64,000 bases of DNA. Source: Asanoa iriomotensis (GTDB lineage Bacteria > Actinomycetota > Actinomycetes > Mycobacteriales > Micromonosporaceae). The stretch is from the NCBI RefSeq assembly GCF_016862515.1, contig NZ_BONC01000044.1, positions 1-64,000 on the forward strand, given 5' to 3'. This document shows, one piece after another, positions 40,974 through 49,052 of the stretch. Position 1 is the first letter of the stretch. Each line of letters begins with the position of its first letter. The notes under the pieces are model-generated. The model searched no databases. It saw only the letters and a program-made list of their open reading frames with translations, and had not been told where the DNA came from. A program made the position numbers and the translations under genes.

Positions 40974-42588
40974 CCGTGGGTCTACGCTCGCGAACCGCCT
41001 GCGAGCTGGGCGAGTGCGCCCCGGCCGGAGATCCGGCCGGGGCGCTTTCTTTGTTTGGGGCGCCGATGGTGTCGAGAGAATGGGCGATGTCGACCCGGAA
41101 GGTGGGTGTGGCGGTCGACGTCGCAGTGTTGATCTCGATCTTGTCGAGGGCGAGTTCGCAGAGGGCCTTGCGCTGGGCGACGTGTCCCATGGTGATGATC
41201 TTGGTGATGTTCGTGTTGATGCTCGCCAGCTCAGCCTTGGTGATCTTATCGGGAGTGTTGTCGAGCTCAAACTGGAGTTGGTCGCGGTTGTGACGTAGGT
41301 CCGTTAGTTCGTCGGACAGCTTCTTGATTCGCCGCTCGATCACGTCCCGGCTGATGGCCCCCTCCTCGTAGTCCGTCATGTATCGGTCGATGGCCTTTTC
41401 TTTCTGAGTCATCTTCGAACGGATGGCCGCAAGCTCGGCTTCGAGCTTGGAGCGGACCGCCTCGTGGTGGTCTTGGGCGCCACGGACGGCCTCCATCATC
41501 ATGTCGGTGTTGTTGATGTAGAAGTCGCTGAGAGCGTCCAGGACGATGGCGTCGAACCTGTCGGCGTCGATGCGAGGCGCGGGGCAGCGGTCGGTGCCGT
41601 AGCGGTTACGGGTCCAGCAGGTGTAGTAGCGGTAGGCGCGGCTACGGCCATGGGCGACGGTGCCGAGGTATGTGCGCCCGCACAGCGGGCAGCGGATCTT
41701 GCCGGTGAGGTGGTACTCCGAGGCGGCGCCGGCTGCGGTGGCGGGGTTTTCGCCGCGCTCGATGAGCAAGCGCTGGGCCAGGTCGAACGTCTCGCGGTCG
41801 ACGATGCCGGGGTGGGCGTTCTCGACTTCGACGTCGCGGAACAGAACGGTACCTATATATACGGGGTTGCTGAGGATGTCGGCGATCGTCTTGAAGCTGT
41901 AGAGGGCTCCGCTGCGTCGCCGCATGCCGCGTTCGTTGATCTTTTTGGCCACCATGCGGCAGCCGACGCGGTCCTGGGTGTAGATGCGGAAGATCTCTTG
42001 GATGGTCGGCATCTCCGCTTCGACCGGCACGAGGTGCTGCGTGTCGGGGTCGGTGAGGTAGCCCTCCGGTGCGACGCCGAGTGTCCACTGGCCTTTGCCG
42101 GCTTTGCGTTCCATGCCGTTGACGACCCGGTCGATGATCATCTCGCGTTCGAACTCGGCGAAGACACCGAGCATCTGCACGAGCATCCGCCCGGCGGGAG
42201 TGGAGGTGTCGAACGGCTCGGTCGCGGAGCGGAAGACCACTGCGGCGTCGTCGAGCTCTTCGAGCAGGGCGCTGAGATCACGGATGCGGCGGGTGAACCG
42301 GTCAACTCGGTACACGAGCAGCACGTCATACAGCCCAGCGCGGGCGGCCATGAGCGCTCGATTGAGGTTCGGGCGGTCGATCTTGGCGCCGGAGGCGTCG
42401 TCGGAGTATTCCTGCACGAGCGTCCAGCCGTCTTGGGACTTGATATAGGACTTCAGCTTCGAGGTCTGAGCTTCGATGGTGAAGGGCTGATTTTCCTCGT
42501 CGGTGGAGCGCCGGGTGTAGATAGCGACCCTGACGGCGCTGGTGGGCAGCGCTGGGGTGGCCCGAGTCGGACGTCGGCGTCGTGGCAT
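40933..42588 (-). CDS. Large serine recombinase (integrase)
   Basis: A 551-residue serine integrase. Resolvase domain residues about 20-165: catalytic S28 in IYTRRSTDEENQ, SDDASGAKIDRPNL, YDVLLVYRVDRFTRR, FAEFEREMIIDRV. The recombinase domain follows (GYLTDPDTQHLVP, SNPVYIGTVLF), then a zinc ribbon (CPLCGRTYLGT ... CWTRNRYGTDRC) and a long coiled coil (about 375-455). The last 14 or so codons (VGPAGLEPATEGL) are the antisense of the tRNA 3' half, and the codons before them lie over the tRNA terminator, so the natural tail probably changes when the element excises. Start ATG 42588 has GAAGGAGCC upstream. It should integrate and excise the element. Confidence 0.93.
   Translation of the reverse strand: MPRRRRPTRATPALPTSAVRVAIYTRRSTDEENQPFTIEAQTSKLKSYIKSQDGWTLVQEYSDDASGAKIDRPNLNRALMAARAGLYDVLLVYRVDRFTRRIRDLSALLEELDDAAVVFRSATEPFDTSTPAGRMLVQMLGVFAEFEREMIIDRVVNGMERKAGKGQWTLGVAPEGYLTDPDTQHLVPVEAEMPTIQEIFRIYTQDRVGCRMVAKKINERGMRRRSGALYSFKTIADILSNPVYIGTVLFRDVEVENAHPGIVDRETFDLAQRLLIERGENPATAAGAASEYHLTGKIRCPLCGRTYLGTVAHGRSRAYRYYTCWTRNRYGTDRCPAPRIDADRFDAIVLDALSDFYINNTDMMMEAVRGAQDHHEAVRSKLEAELAAIRSKMTQKEKAIDRYMTDYEEGAISRDVIERRIKKLSDELTDLRHNRDQLQFELDNTPDKITKAELASINTNITKIITMGHVAQRKALCELALDKIEINTATSTATPTFRVDIAHSLDTIGAPNKESAPAGSPAGAHSPSSQAVRERRPTVGPAGLEPATEGL
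41016..41056 (+). terminator. Terminator of the tRNA gene, inside the integrase coding end
   Basis: A perfect 13-bp stem GCGCCCCGGCCGG / CCGGCCGGGGCGC with a 4-nt loop (41029-41032) and then TTTCTTTGTTT: a textbook rho-independent terminator on the plus strand, 43 nt after the tRNA. The same DNA encodes the Ala/Gly/Pro/Ser-rich tail of the integrase on the minus strand. Confidence 0.85.
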
Positions 42589-42614
42589 GACGGCTCCTTC
42601 GCTTCGGGTGGGGT

Positions 42615-42818
42615 TTACCTGCGGCGCAGGCGACGGTGCGGGGTTGTGGTGCGGGCTGGGGCGAAGACGGCGATGGGTTGCCAGCCGAGGGATTCGGCGA
42701 CGGCGCGGACGCGTTCGGCCTGCTCCTGTATCGACTCGTCGCTGGTGAGCCCGGCGTCGGCGACGCGCATGTAGGTGGCGACGCGGAGGCGTCCGCGGGT
42801 GGGGCGGCGGTGTTGCAT
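42615..42818 (-). CDS. Truncated resolvase-type domain lacking the catalytic serine
   Basis: A 67-residue protein from ATG 42818, with AAGGAG at ideal spacing. RLRVATYMRVADAGLTSDES aligns with the first strand and active-site loop of serine recombinases (consensus YxRVSTxxQ), but the serine position is Ala; IQEQAERVRAVAESLGW matches the first helix. It then ends in an Arg-rich tail. It lies 26 nt upstream of the integrase on the same strand. Could be an excision-control protein derived from a resolvase, or a remnant. Confidence 0.6.
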   Translation of the reverse strand: MQHRRPTRGRLRVATYMRVADAGLTSDESIQEQAERVRAVAESLGWQPIAVFAPARTTTPHRRLRRR

Positions 42819-42879
42819 GACGTTTCTCCTTGGGTCGGGGGCCGCCGGGCGGAGAGCCCGGCGGCCCGTGAAAATCGAG

Positions 42880-43257
42880 TCAGTCAGCTGACGGCTCGGT
42901 CGGCGGAAGCGCGGCACCGCGGACCTGGCGGAGATGGTCCAAGATCATCGCCGTGAGGAGAGCGACGGCATCTCTGCGCTGTTCGGGGGTCATCGGTGTG
43001 GTGTCGGGCCGGGTCAGCGTGAGGTGCACCAGCTGGTTGTTGCCGGGCGTCCAGTCGGTTCGCTGCAGCGGCGCGGGATCTGGCGGCGCGGCAGCGTAAC
43101 TTGACTCATTTGGCGACGAGTTCGGCCTGTCGGCTGTGTCGTCACGCGACAGGTCTCTGTCGCGATGGCCTGACGTTGTGTCGTTGGCGACACGGCGCGA
43201 CGGCTTGTCCTGACGCCCGGCGGCGAGATCACTGTCGCGGCGGGCGGGAGGCGTCAT
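42880..43257 (-). CDS. Hypothetical protein of the element
   Basis: A 125-residue protein. The first 60 residues are hydrophilic, Asp/Arg/Ser/Pro-rich and probably disordered. The rest, QLVHLTLTRPDTTPMTPEQRRDAVALLTAMILDHLRQV, predicts a beta strand and two helices. No family recognised. The start overlaps the upstream gene stop by 4 nt, and 61 nt separate it from the small resolvase-like gene, so the three genes and the integrase may form one operon. Confidence 0.55.
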   Translation of the reverse strand: MTPPARRDSDLAAGRQDKPSRRVANDTTSGHRDRDLSRDDTADRPNSSPNESSYAAAPPDPAPLQRTDWTPGNNQLVHLTLTRPDTTPMTPEQRRDAVALLTAMILDHLRQVRGAALPPTEPSAD

Positions 43258-43967
43258 GGCCGCCGGCCGGGGTGGCCGAAGATCACTAAGGTCGTGCTGG
43301 TAGTCGGTCGCATGGCGTCGGCGTGGCTGTGGTGGTCTGGCGCGGTGCCGGAGGTGGTCGTGTAGGTGAAGGTGTCGCGGCCGTCGATGGCGGGCAGCGG
43401 CACGATGTCGTGCAGATGGTGGAGCCCGGCGGCTTGCGCGGCGGTCAACAGGAACTGTTCGTGCTCGGCGTACGGGGTGCCGGGCTGTCCAGTGGCCGCG
43501 GCGGTGACGGCGACGATGGCGCTACCGTCCGTCGCGAGGTGCTGCTGGCAGGCGCTGAGCAGGTTGTTCGCGTCCTGGCTGGGATCGGCGGCCGGCCGGG
43601 GCCAGCGCAGCACGATGAGTGTGGTGGCCTGGGGTGACTCAGGCGAAGTGGGCAGCTCAGCGAGGTCGGTGACGGCAAGGTAGCGGCGGCCGGCGGTCTC
43701 GGCGGCGTCGCGCAGGGCGTCATCGGCGTCGAGGTCGACGATGGTGCCGTGGACGTCGCTGTAGATCGCGACGAGGAGGTGCGCCAGCCGCGGCGTCAGC
43801 GGGCTGTCGCTGATGCCGCAGTCTCCTGTCGCGTCCGTGTCGTCGGAGGTGGTACGCCAGACGATGACCGGCGCCGGCTTGTGTTTGTCGTCAGGAGCGG
43901 CGACGCGCTTCGGCGCCGCGGCCGGATCGGTGGACGTGGTAGGCAGGGTGCGGTCGTGGGCAGCCAT
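43254..43967 (-). CDS. Methyltransferase-like (Rossmann) protein of the element
   Basis: A 237-residue protein. After a disordered N-terminus the region LLVAIYSDVHGTIVDLDADDALRDAAETAGRRYLAVTDL resembles motif I and the following helix of DNA methyltransferases (DPFxGSGTT..AA..GRR.IGV), but the glycine-rich loop is degenerate. LIVLRWPRPAAD could stand for the motif IV region (xPPY/DPPY) without its typical residues. I infer a SAM-methyltransferase-derived fold, perhaps inactive. It heads the minus-strand operon, and a repeat-rich control region lies upstream (44070-44246). Confidence 0.45.
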   Translation of the reverse strand: MAAHDRTLPTTSTDPAAAPKRVAAPDDKHKPAPVIVWRTTSDDTDATGDCGISDSPLTPRLAHLLVAIYSDVHGTIVDLDADDALRDAAETAGRRYLAVTDLAELPTSPESPQATTLIVLRWPRPAADPSQDANNLLSACQQHLATDGSAIVAVTAAATGQPGTPYAEHEQFLLTAAQAAGLHHLHDIVPLPAIDGRDTFTYTTTSGTAPDHHSHADAMRPTTSTTLVIFGHPGRRP

Positions 43968-44069
43968 AGGCGGGTTGCCCCCATGCCGACGAGCCGTGTT
44001 CGCACTTCACTAAGGCGTCGCGGGAGTCGTCTACGCGGCGTTGAGGCCGCCACCCGCAGTCAACAGCTA

Positions 44070-44246
44070 CCCAACAGATCAGCCTGGCGTAGTGGTTCGC
44101 CCAACAGCTGGACCGCTGTTGGGCGGGCAACCACCCAACAGCAAAATGCCGCGGCAGGCGGCAACCCAACAGACCGGTCGCGTCGGCGTCGGTCTACCCA
44201 ACAGCTCCGGGGCACCGCCCAACAGCCACCGTGTCGGTCTGTTGGG
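44070..44246. repeat. Cluster of eight CCCAACAG repeats (410-bp gene-free region)
   Basis: The gene-free stretch 43968-44377 holds CCCAACAG at 44070, 44100, 44134, 44165, 44197 and 44218 and its complement at 44116 and 44239. The direct copies are spaced 30, 34, 31, 32 and 21 nt, close to whole helical turns. The copies at 44100 and 44116 form a perfect inverted repeat with 11-nt arms (44098-44108, 44115-44125). Lies between two divergent units, so it may be an operator array or an iteron-type origin. Confidence 0.8.
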
Positions 44247-44377
44247 TAGAGGCGACACGGTGGGCTCCGACCGCGGTGGTCCGCGGGCGCCCGGGCGGCG
44301 GGATTTGTGAGAGCCCGGGCCACTGTTGGTGCGAGAGGTCGGCCCGCGTCCAACGGGAACATAACCTTGGCCGTCTG

Positions 44378-45259
44378 ATGGCCCGGGACCGTAACGTGTG
44401 GCCGGTGACTGTGACCTACCGTCCCCACCGGCGGCGCGATGAGCTGCTGATGCATCAGGTTCACGCTGCCCACCACGTTCTCGCACGTCGTGGCGGCCCG
44501 GCCTGTCCAGGAGCGTTTCCGCAGCTCAAAGCCATCACGAGGTTCATCTGCCCGTGTTGCGGCCAGGTGGTCGACGCTGACCAAGCCAGTGAGGATCACG
44601 CACCGATCCAGGCGGGCACGTTCACGATGGGCCCGGCTACGACCACGGTGTTGACCTGCGCGCCGTGCAATAACCTGCCTGGCCGTAGCTATGAGGCCGC
44701 GGCCGGCCACAACGACAAGGCTCCGGAACTCGACCTCGACCTGCCCGGAATGAACAGCGCGGTGTATGGCCGGCGCCGGGTCCAGACGCACCGCACGCTG
44801 CGACTTTTCCTCGTACGCGAAGAGACGCCGTTCGTGCGTACCGATTTCAAAGCCGGGTTCCTGCTGGCCTTCGCGGCGCTCGGCTACGAGTGGGCGTTGT
44901 CGCCTGGCGCCCGCCTGATCGCGCCCTCGCTGCATCCGGACGCGCCAGAGCCGGCACCAGCGCACGCGTATCTGATGCGCAGCACGATCGATTCGCCGCT
45001 ACAAGGTGAGAATGTGGTGATGGAGGTGGCCGACCCGCAGGCCTGCGTCATTGTGCGGGCCGCGACCGGCCTGTCCGTCGTCCTGCCCGCCGCCGGGCGA
45101 ACCAGCGTGCCCACTGTGCAGGGGGATCTCCGCGCGAGGTTCTACCCCTGGCCGTCGACCGGCTCGCCGGGCAGTACCGGCGGCCACGTCGACCGCGAGC
45201 ATCGCGCCGGGCACCTGTTCCACTTGGATTTCTGCGACGCGCCCGATCACGTTGGTTGA
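44378..45259 (+). CDS. HNH-like endonuclease-fold protein of the element
   Basis: A 293-residue protein. CPCCG (C58, C61), EDH (H74) and CAPCNN (C94, C97, N98) have the spacing of a zinc-bearing HNH nuclease core. The C-terminal 190 residues are unrecognised, with hydrophobic strands (FLLAFAALGYEWALSPGARL; ENVVMEVADPQACVIVRAAT). ATG 44378 begins MARDRNVWPVTVTYRP; a downstream GTG 44396 is possible. It stands between two repeat clusters. A nicking or cleavage role in transfer or replication is plausible, not shown. Confidence 0.6.
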   Translation: MARDRNVWPVTVTYRPHRRRDELLMHQVHAAHHVLARRGGPACPGAFPQLKAITRFICPCCGQVVDADQASEDHAPIQAGTFTMGPATTTVLTCAPCNNLPGRSYEAAAGHNDKAPELDLDLPGMNSAVYGRRRVQTHRTLRLFLVREETPFVRTDFKAGFLLAFAALGYEWALSPGARLIAPSLHPDAPEPAPAHAYLMRSTIDSPLQGENVVMEVADPQACVIVRAATGLSVVLPAAGRTSVPTVQGDLRARFYPWPSTGSPGSTGGHVDREHRAGHLFHLDFCDAPDHVG

Positions 45260-45319
45260 GCGGACGCCGCACACTCGCAGGTCACGAGCCTGGGCGGACG
45301 ACGAGGCACCCGGGCCGCC

Positions 45320-45670
45320 TCACTGCGAACCGTTGCGGCGGCGGTTCGCCATCCGCGCATAGAGCTCGCCGATAACCTCTGCTCCGGCGGCGTCTAGTTG
45401 AGCCCGGCGCCGCCGATACACGAGCCAGCCGACCAGCGCGACGCCGAGCGTCAGCAGCGCAAGGACAGCGATGGCACCGACTGCGTACCAGGTCAACCCG
45501 ATCAGCCAGCCGGGACCGTCGTCGGCCTGGATGTTCAGGAAGGCGAGCACTCCCGCCGCACAGAACGCGACGAACAGGCCAACCGCGCCGTGAATGGCCA
45601 GCTGAGCCAGCCGGTGCCGAATGTGGGCGGTGTGGTCGTGTCGATACACCCGGGCGGACATGCCGTTCAT
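45320..45670 (-). CDS. Two-helix membrane protein of the element
   Basis: A 116-residue protein with two membrane helices, AVGLFVAFCAAGVLAFL and YAVGAIAVLALLTLGVALVGWLVY, and a basic, coiled C-terminal tail (RRRRAQLDAAGAEVIGELYARMANRRR). ATG 45670 or ATG 45661 (MSARVYRH) may start it. Converges on the HNH-like gene (60 nt apart). Function unknown; could be an entry-exclusion or mating-channel accessory protein. Confidence 0.6.
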   Translation of the reverse strand: MNGMSARVYRHDHTAHIRHRLAQLAIHGAVGLFVAFCAAGVLAFLNIQADDGPGWLIGLTWYAVGAIAVLALLTLGVALVGWLVYRRRRAQLDAAGAEVIGELYARMANRRRNGSQ

Positions 45671-45786
45671 TGTGCAGTGACTCAGTCCGGGCTGTCAGCC
45701 TTCCTGTTCGCGTCGCCCGGTCGCCGTGCACGGATCGACCGGCGACGGGCTGCCCCGCACCTCCCTGCGTCGGCCGCGGCTCGTCG

Positions 45787-45978
45787 TGTTGGGTACGGCC
45801 GCCTGCGCCTGGCCCGGCGCTACCCAACAGCGGCTCCGCTGTTGGGTAGCTAACACAACACGGCGATGGGCTACCGACCGTAGTCCACCCAACAACCCAA
45901 AGCTGTTGGGTGCGCTCACCCAACACCAACAGCATCGAGTGCTGGCCCTCGTCCAACGCCGGGGTCTCCGCCCAACAG
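45787..45978. repeat. Second octamer cluster, with a 32-nt perfect palindrome
   Basis: Gene-free region 45671-46410 (740 bp). CCCAACAG at 45823 and 45971, complement at 45839 and 45903, variants CCCAACAA at 45888 and CCCAACAC at 45919, and TGTTGGG at 45787. The copies at 45823 and 45839 sit in a perfect palindrome, arms GCTACCCAACAGCGG and complement (45819-45833, 45836-45850) with a 2-nt centre. A further copy is at 46201, with imperfect ones to 46330. No coding sequence is supported in this region. Confidence 0.8.
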
Positions 45979-46410
45979 TCACAGACGCACGCTCCGGGAT
46001 GTTGCCACACGCCGCGCATCGCCGGTCGCCGCCGGCTTCCACGCATACGCCCCCAGGGCCGTCCTAGCTCGTCAAGATCCGTCGTGGTCGAGTTCTATCC
46101 GTATGCCCGCATCCCGAACGGATCACCGAGCCGAGCGTCCGCATCGCCGCTGCGGGTCGCCGGATCCACGGGCATTCCGTGAGGTCATCGGCCAACACGG
46201 CCCAACAGCATGCTGACCTCGGCTGTTGGACGGCAGTTGCCGGCGGCACCTCGCGCGGCCGGTCATGCCGTGCTGGCGTTGGGTGGCCGTGACCACGGCC
46301 AACACCACCGCGGCGGGGTCGACGTATCCGGCCAGTGTTGGGCTGACCTGCCTGAATAGCGGTCCGCGCGCCGAATTCCGTCGGCGCACCGCCCACTCGG
46401 GAGCTCCGCA

Positions 46411-47223
46411 GTGACTACCTCTTCCTGGCCATCGACACCGCTGGACGCGGCGGAGAAGGCATTCACCATGCTGTCCGAGGCGCCGACCCACGTGCCGTTC
46501 GACGCACGCGGCTTCGAGGGACTGCCCGACCGCATCATTCCCCTCGACGAGCTGCGCACAGCGCTGCTCGTGGCCGGCACCGGCCATCAGGTGCGCGATG
46601 CGGTCTGGCGGGAACTCGTCGTCCGCGCCCGCCGCGACGGCCCGGCCTGGCGCGTCGCCGCGGTCGGGATGGCCATGCCGGGGCTGCGCCGGCAAGCCGG
46701 ACTGCTGGCCGCGGGCTGGCACGGCGACACACACGACCTCGACGCCGAACTGCTGGTCGGGTTCATGGAGCGCTTGGCGACCGTCGACCTCGGCGAGCCG
46801 CGGGTCTGCGGCCGGCTCATCGATGCCGGCGTCCGCGCCGCCCGGAAAATCCGCGACGCCGAGTCCGACACCATGCTGATCCGCAGCGGCGAGCCCGGCT
46901 CGGTACTTCCGATCCGGCCGTGGGATCACCCCGATCTCGTGTTGGCCCGAGCCGTGGCAACCGCGGTCATCGACCGCGAAGAGGCCCGGCTCATCGCCGC
47001 TACCCGGCTGGACGACTACACCCTCGTCCGAGTCGCTGCCGAGCTCGGCATCTCACCGCAGACCGCATCGGATTGGCGGGCTCGGGCAGAAAAGCGTCTG
47101 CAGCGTGCGATTGGCGACGGCGAACTGTCTTTCGTGCCGCTGCGCCCGCGGCGTCAGCGACCCAACAGCAGCCTTCACTCTTCCCGTGTTGGGTCGCTGT
47201 TGGCTACGCGAACCGCGGCGTAG
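46411..47223 (+). CDS. Sigma-70-like/HTH regulatory protein of the element
   Basis: A 270-residue protein. The C-terminal part, LVLARAVATAVIDREEARLIAATRLDDYTLVRVAAELGISPQTASDWRARAEKRLQRAI, reads as a region-4-like helix-turn-helix (AAELGISPQTASDWRARAEKRL). The N-terminal 180 residues are helical and unrecognised. Starts at GTG 46411 after GGGAG. The last 22 codons contain copies of the element's octamer repeat in an inverted pair (47156-47198), so the C-terminus is partly shaped by that DNA signal. A regulator of the transfer genes that follow is likely. Confidence 0.6.
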   Translation: MTTSSWPSTPLDAAEKAFTMLSEAPTHVPFDARGFEGLPDRIIPLDELRTALLVAGTGHQVRDAVWRELVVRARRDGPAWRVAAVGMAMPGLRRQAGLLAAGWHGDTHDLDAELLVGFMERLATVDLGEPRVCGRLIDAGVRAARKIRDAESDTMLIRSGEPGSVLPIRPWDHPDLVLARAVATAVIDREEARLIAATRLDDYTLVRVAAELGISPQTASDWRARAEKRLQRAIGDGELSFVPLRPRRQRPNSSLHSSRVGSLLATRTAA

Positions 47224-47244
47224 GCCGCGTTGGCCACCCAACAA
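47156..47244. repeat. Third octamer cluster at the transfer-operon boundary
   Basis: AGCGACCCAACA (47156-47167) and its perfect complement TGTTGGGTCGCT (47187-47198) form 12-bp arms with a 19-nt loop; another CCCAACAA lies at 47237. It spans the end of the sigma-like gene and the 225-bp leader before the VirB2-like gene. The leader also has a CCCC-GAGAA-GGGG hairpin right before the ribosome site at 47430. Confidence 0.7.
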
Positions 47245-47448
47245 AAGGCCTTGGTGGGCAAGACATCGAACCGCAGGGCGGTCGGTGTCCGCGCCCCGGG
47301 GATCGTCGCGGCGCCGGCCTGACCGGGCCGTGTTCGCACCCGATCCCGTAACGGCCGGAAGGAGCCAAGCTCCCACGGCCCCGCCCGATCCCCGGTGGCG
47401 CACCTCAATCCCAGCGATCGCCCCGAGAAGGGGCGGGAGGTGCCCACC

Positions 47449-47787
47449 ATGTTGCGACGCAACATTTCCCGTCTGCTCGTCATCACCACGGCCACCGCCT
47501 CGGCGGTGGCCGTGGCTGTTCCGGCCTACGCGGCCGAGCCGCAGATCCTGGCGGCCAACGACCTGCCCACGATCATCACCAACATCACCACCTGGATCGT
47601 CGGCCTGCTCATCGGTGTCGCGACCCTGTTCCTCACCATCGGCGGTCTGCGCTACCTCGCGGCGGGCGGGGACCCGACCGAGGTAGAGAAGGCCAAGTCC
47701 GCGTTCAAGTCGGCCCTGATCGGCTACGCCCTCGCAGTCCTCGCGCCCGTCCTGCTCGCCATCGTGAAGGGCTGGATCGGGGGCTAA
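47449..47787 (+). CDS. VirB2/TrbC-like pilin subunit
   Basis: A 112-residue protein with a signal peptide (RRNISRLLVITTATASAVAVAVPAYAA) and two membrane helices, TWIVGLLIGVATLFLTIGGLRYLAAG and SALIGYALAVLAPVLLAIVKGWIGG. The GGLRYLAAGGDPTEVEKAK turn is the family hallmark of gram-positive pilin-like T4SS proteins. ATG 47449 is preceded by GGGAGGTG. First gene of the transfer operon, 2 nt ahead of the VirB6-like gene. Confidence 0.83.
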   Translation: MLRRNISRLLVITTATASAVAVAVPAYAAEPQILAANDLPTIITNITTWIVGLLIGVATLFLTIGGLRYLAAGGDPTEVEKAKSAFKSALIGYALAVLAPVLLAIVKGWIGG

Positions 47788-47789
47788 CC

Positions 47790-49052
47790 ATGGGGTGGGT
47801 CACCGGCGAGCTGATCGAAACCATCGTCAAGTGGTGCGCCGAGATGATCGTCGGCGGCCTCAACATCCTCTGGAACCTGCTGGCAGCAACGGTGTTCGTC
47901 TCCCCGGACGTGACCGTTCTGCCACAGGTCCAGGCCGTTTCCAACACATCACTGGCCATCGTCAACACCGTCTACGTCCTGGCGATCCTGTGGATGGCCA
48001 TCCTCGTTATGGGCCGCGACACCATCCAAAGCCGCTACGGCCCGGGCGAGCTGATCCCGCGGCTGGTCATCGGTCTAATCGGCGCCAACCTTGCCATGCC
48101 GCTGTGCGCTCAACTCATCGGTCTGGCCAACGCTCTGACCAGCGCATTGACCTCCCAGGACATCACCTCGCCCAACTCGATGCAGCAGATGCGCACCGTC
48201 GTCACCGGTTCACTGGCCAACCAGACCGGCAGCGACCCGGGCGGTTTCCTACTGGTCCTGCTCGGCCTGGTCATCGCCATCTTGGTCGGCATGCTCGTCG
48301 TGCAGTGGATCATCCGATTGGGACTGCTCATCGTGGCCGTCGGTGTCGCGCCGATCGCGCTGGCGCTGCACGGAACCCCGCAGACCGAGCCCGCCGCGAA
48401 GCTGTGGTGGCGCACGATACTCGGCACGCTGGGCACCGTCGTCATCCAGGCGGTCGCCCTGCACACCACCCTGACCGTGTTCCTCAGCCCACAAGCCAAT
48501 CTGCCCGCGCTGGGCATGCCCGGCGACCCCGGCGTGGTCATGAATCTGTTGATCGTGCTGTGCCTGCTGTGGGCCATCCTCCGAGTGCCGAGCATGATGC
48601 GCCGCTACGTCACCAAGTCCTCGCCCAGCCAGGCCGGAACGATCCTGCGCGTCGTACTCATCCAGCAGTTGACCCGCGGACTGAGCCGCGTCGCCAGCGG
48701 CGGTCGTGCGGCTGCCGGCGCCGGTGCGGCCCGCCGCGGCTCCGGCGGGTCGGGCGGCGTACGCGGCGGCGGTGACCCGCCGTGGCCGACAACCACACCC
48801 CGCGGCGGCGGTTCCCGCCCGATTTCCCGCTCCATGTCGGCCACGCCCGCGAGCAAGTCGACGCCCACGCCACCCCGGGTGCCGTCGCGTCCACCGACCG
48901 GCGCCGGCCCCGGCGTGGTCGGCACCGCCTACCCGACCGGCCGGCCGGTCAAGCCCTACACCGCCGACGAACTCGCCGAAGGCGTCGACGTCTATACCCG
49001 CCGACTCAAGAGCCGCGGCGCAACCCCAGCAACCGGAAGGAACCGTCCATGA
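47790..49052 (+). CDS. VirB6/TrbL-like channel protein
   Basis: A 420-residue polytopic protein with about seven helices (e.g. LAIVNTVYVLAILWMAILVMG, FLLVLLGLVIAILVGMLVVQW, VVMNLLIVLCLLWAILRVPSMM), matching the VirB6/TrbL inner-membrane component of type IV secretion. The C-terminal 120 residues are cytosolic, Gly/Ser/Pro-rich and end with AYPTGRPVKPYTADELAEGV and VYTRRLKSRG, a motif repeated in the next small gene. The stop overlaps that gene by 4 nt. Confidence 0.83.
   Translation: MGWVTGELIETIVKWCAEMIVGGLNILWNLLAATVFVSPDVTVLPQVQAVSNTSLAIVNTVYVLAILWMAILVMGRDTIQSRYGPGELIPRLVIGLIGANLAMPLCAQLIGLANALTSALTSQDITSPNSMQQMRTVVTGSLANQTGSDPGGFLLVLLGLVIAILVGMLVVQWIIRLGLLIVAVGVAPIALALHGTPQTEPAAKLWWRTILGTLGTVVIQAVALHTTLTVFLSPQANLPALGMPGDPGVVMNLLIVLCLLWAILRVPSMMRRYVTKSSPSQAGTILRVVLIQQLTRGLSRVASGGRAAAGAGAARRGSGGSGGVRGGGDPPWPTTTPRGGGSRPISRSMSATPASKSTPTPPRVPSRPPTGAGPGVVGTAYPTGRPVKPYTADELAEGVDVYTRRLKSRGATPATGRNRP

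Noticed and set aside
44070-45978. CRISPR-like array from the repeated octamer
   Set aside because: Units are only 8 nt, occur in both orientations and have irregular gaps; no cas genes are near.
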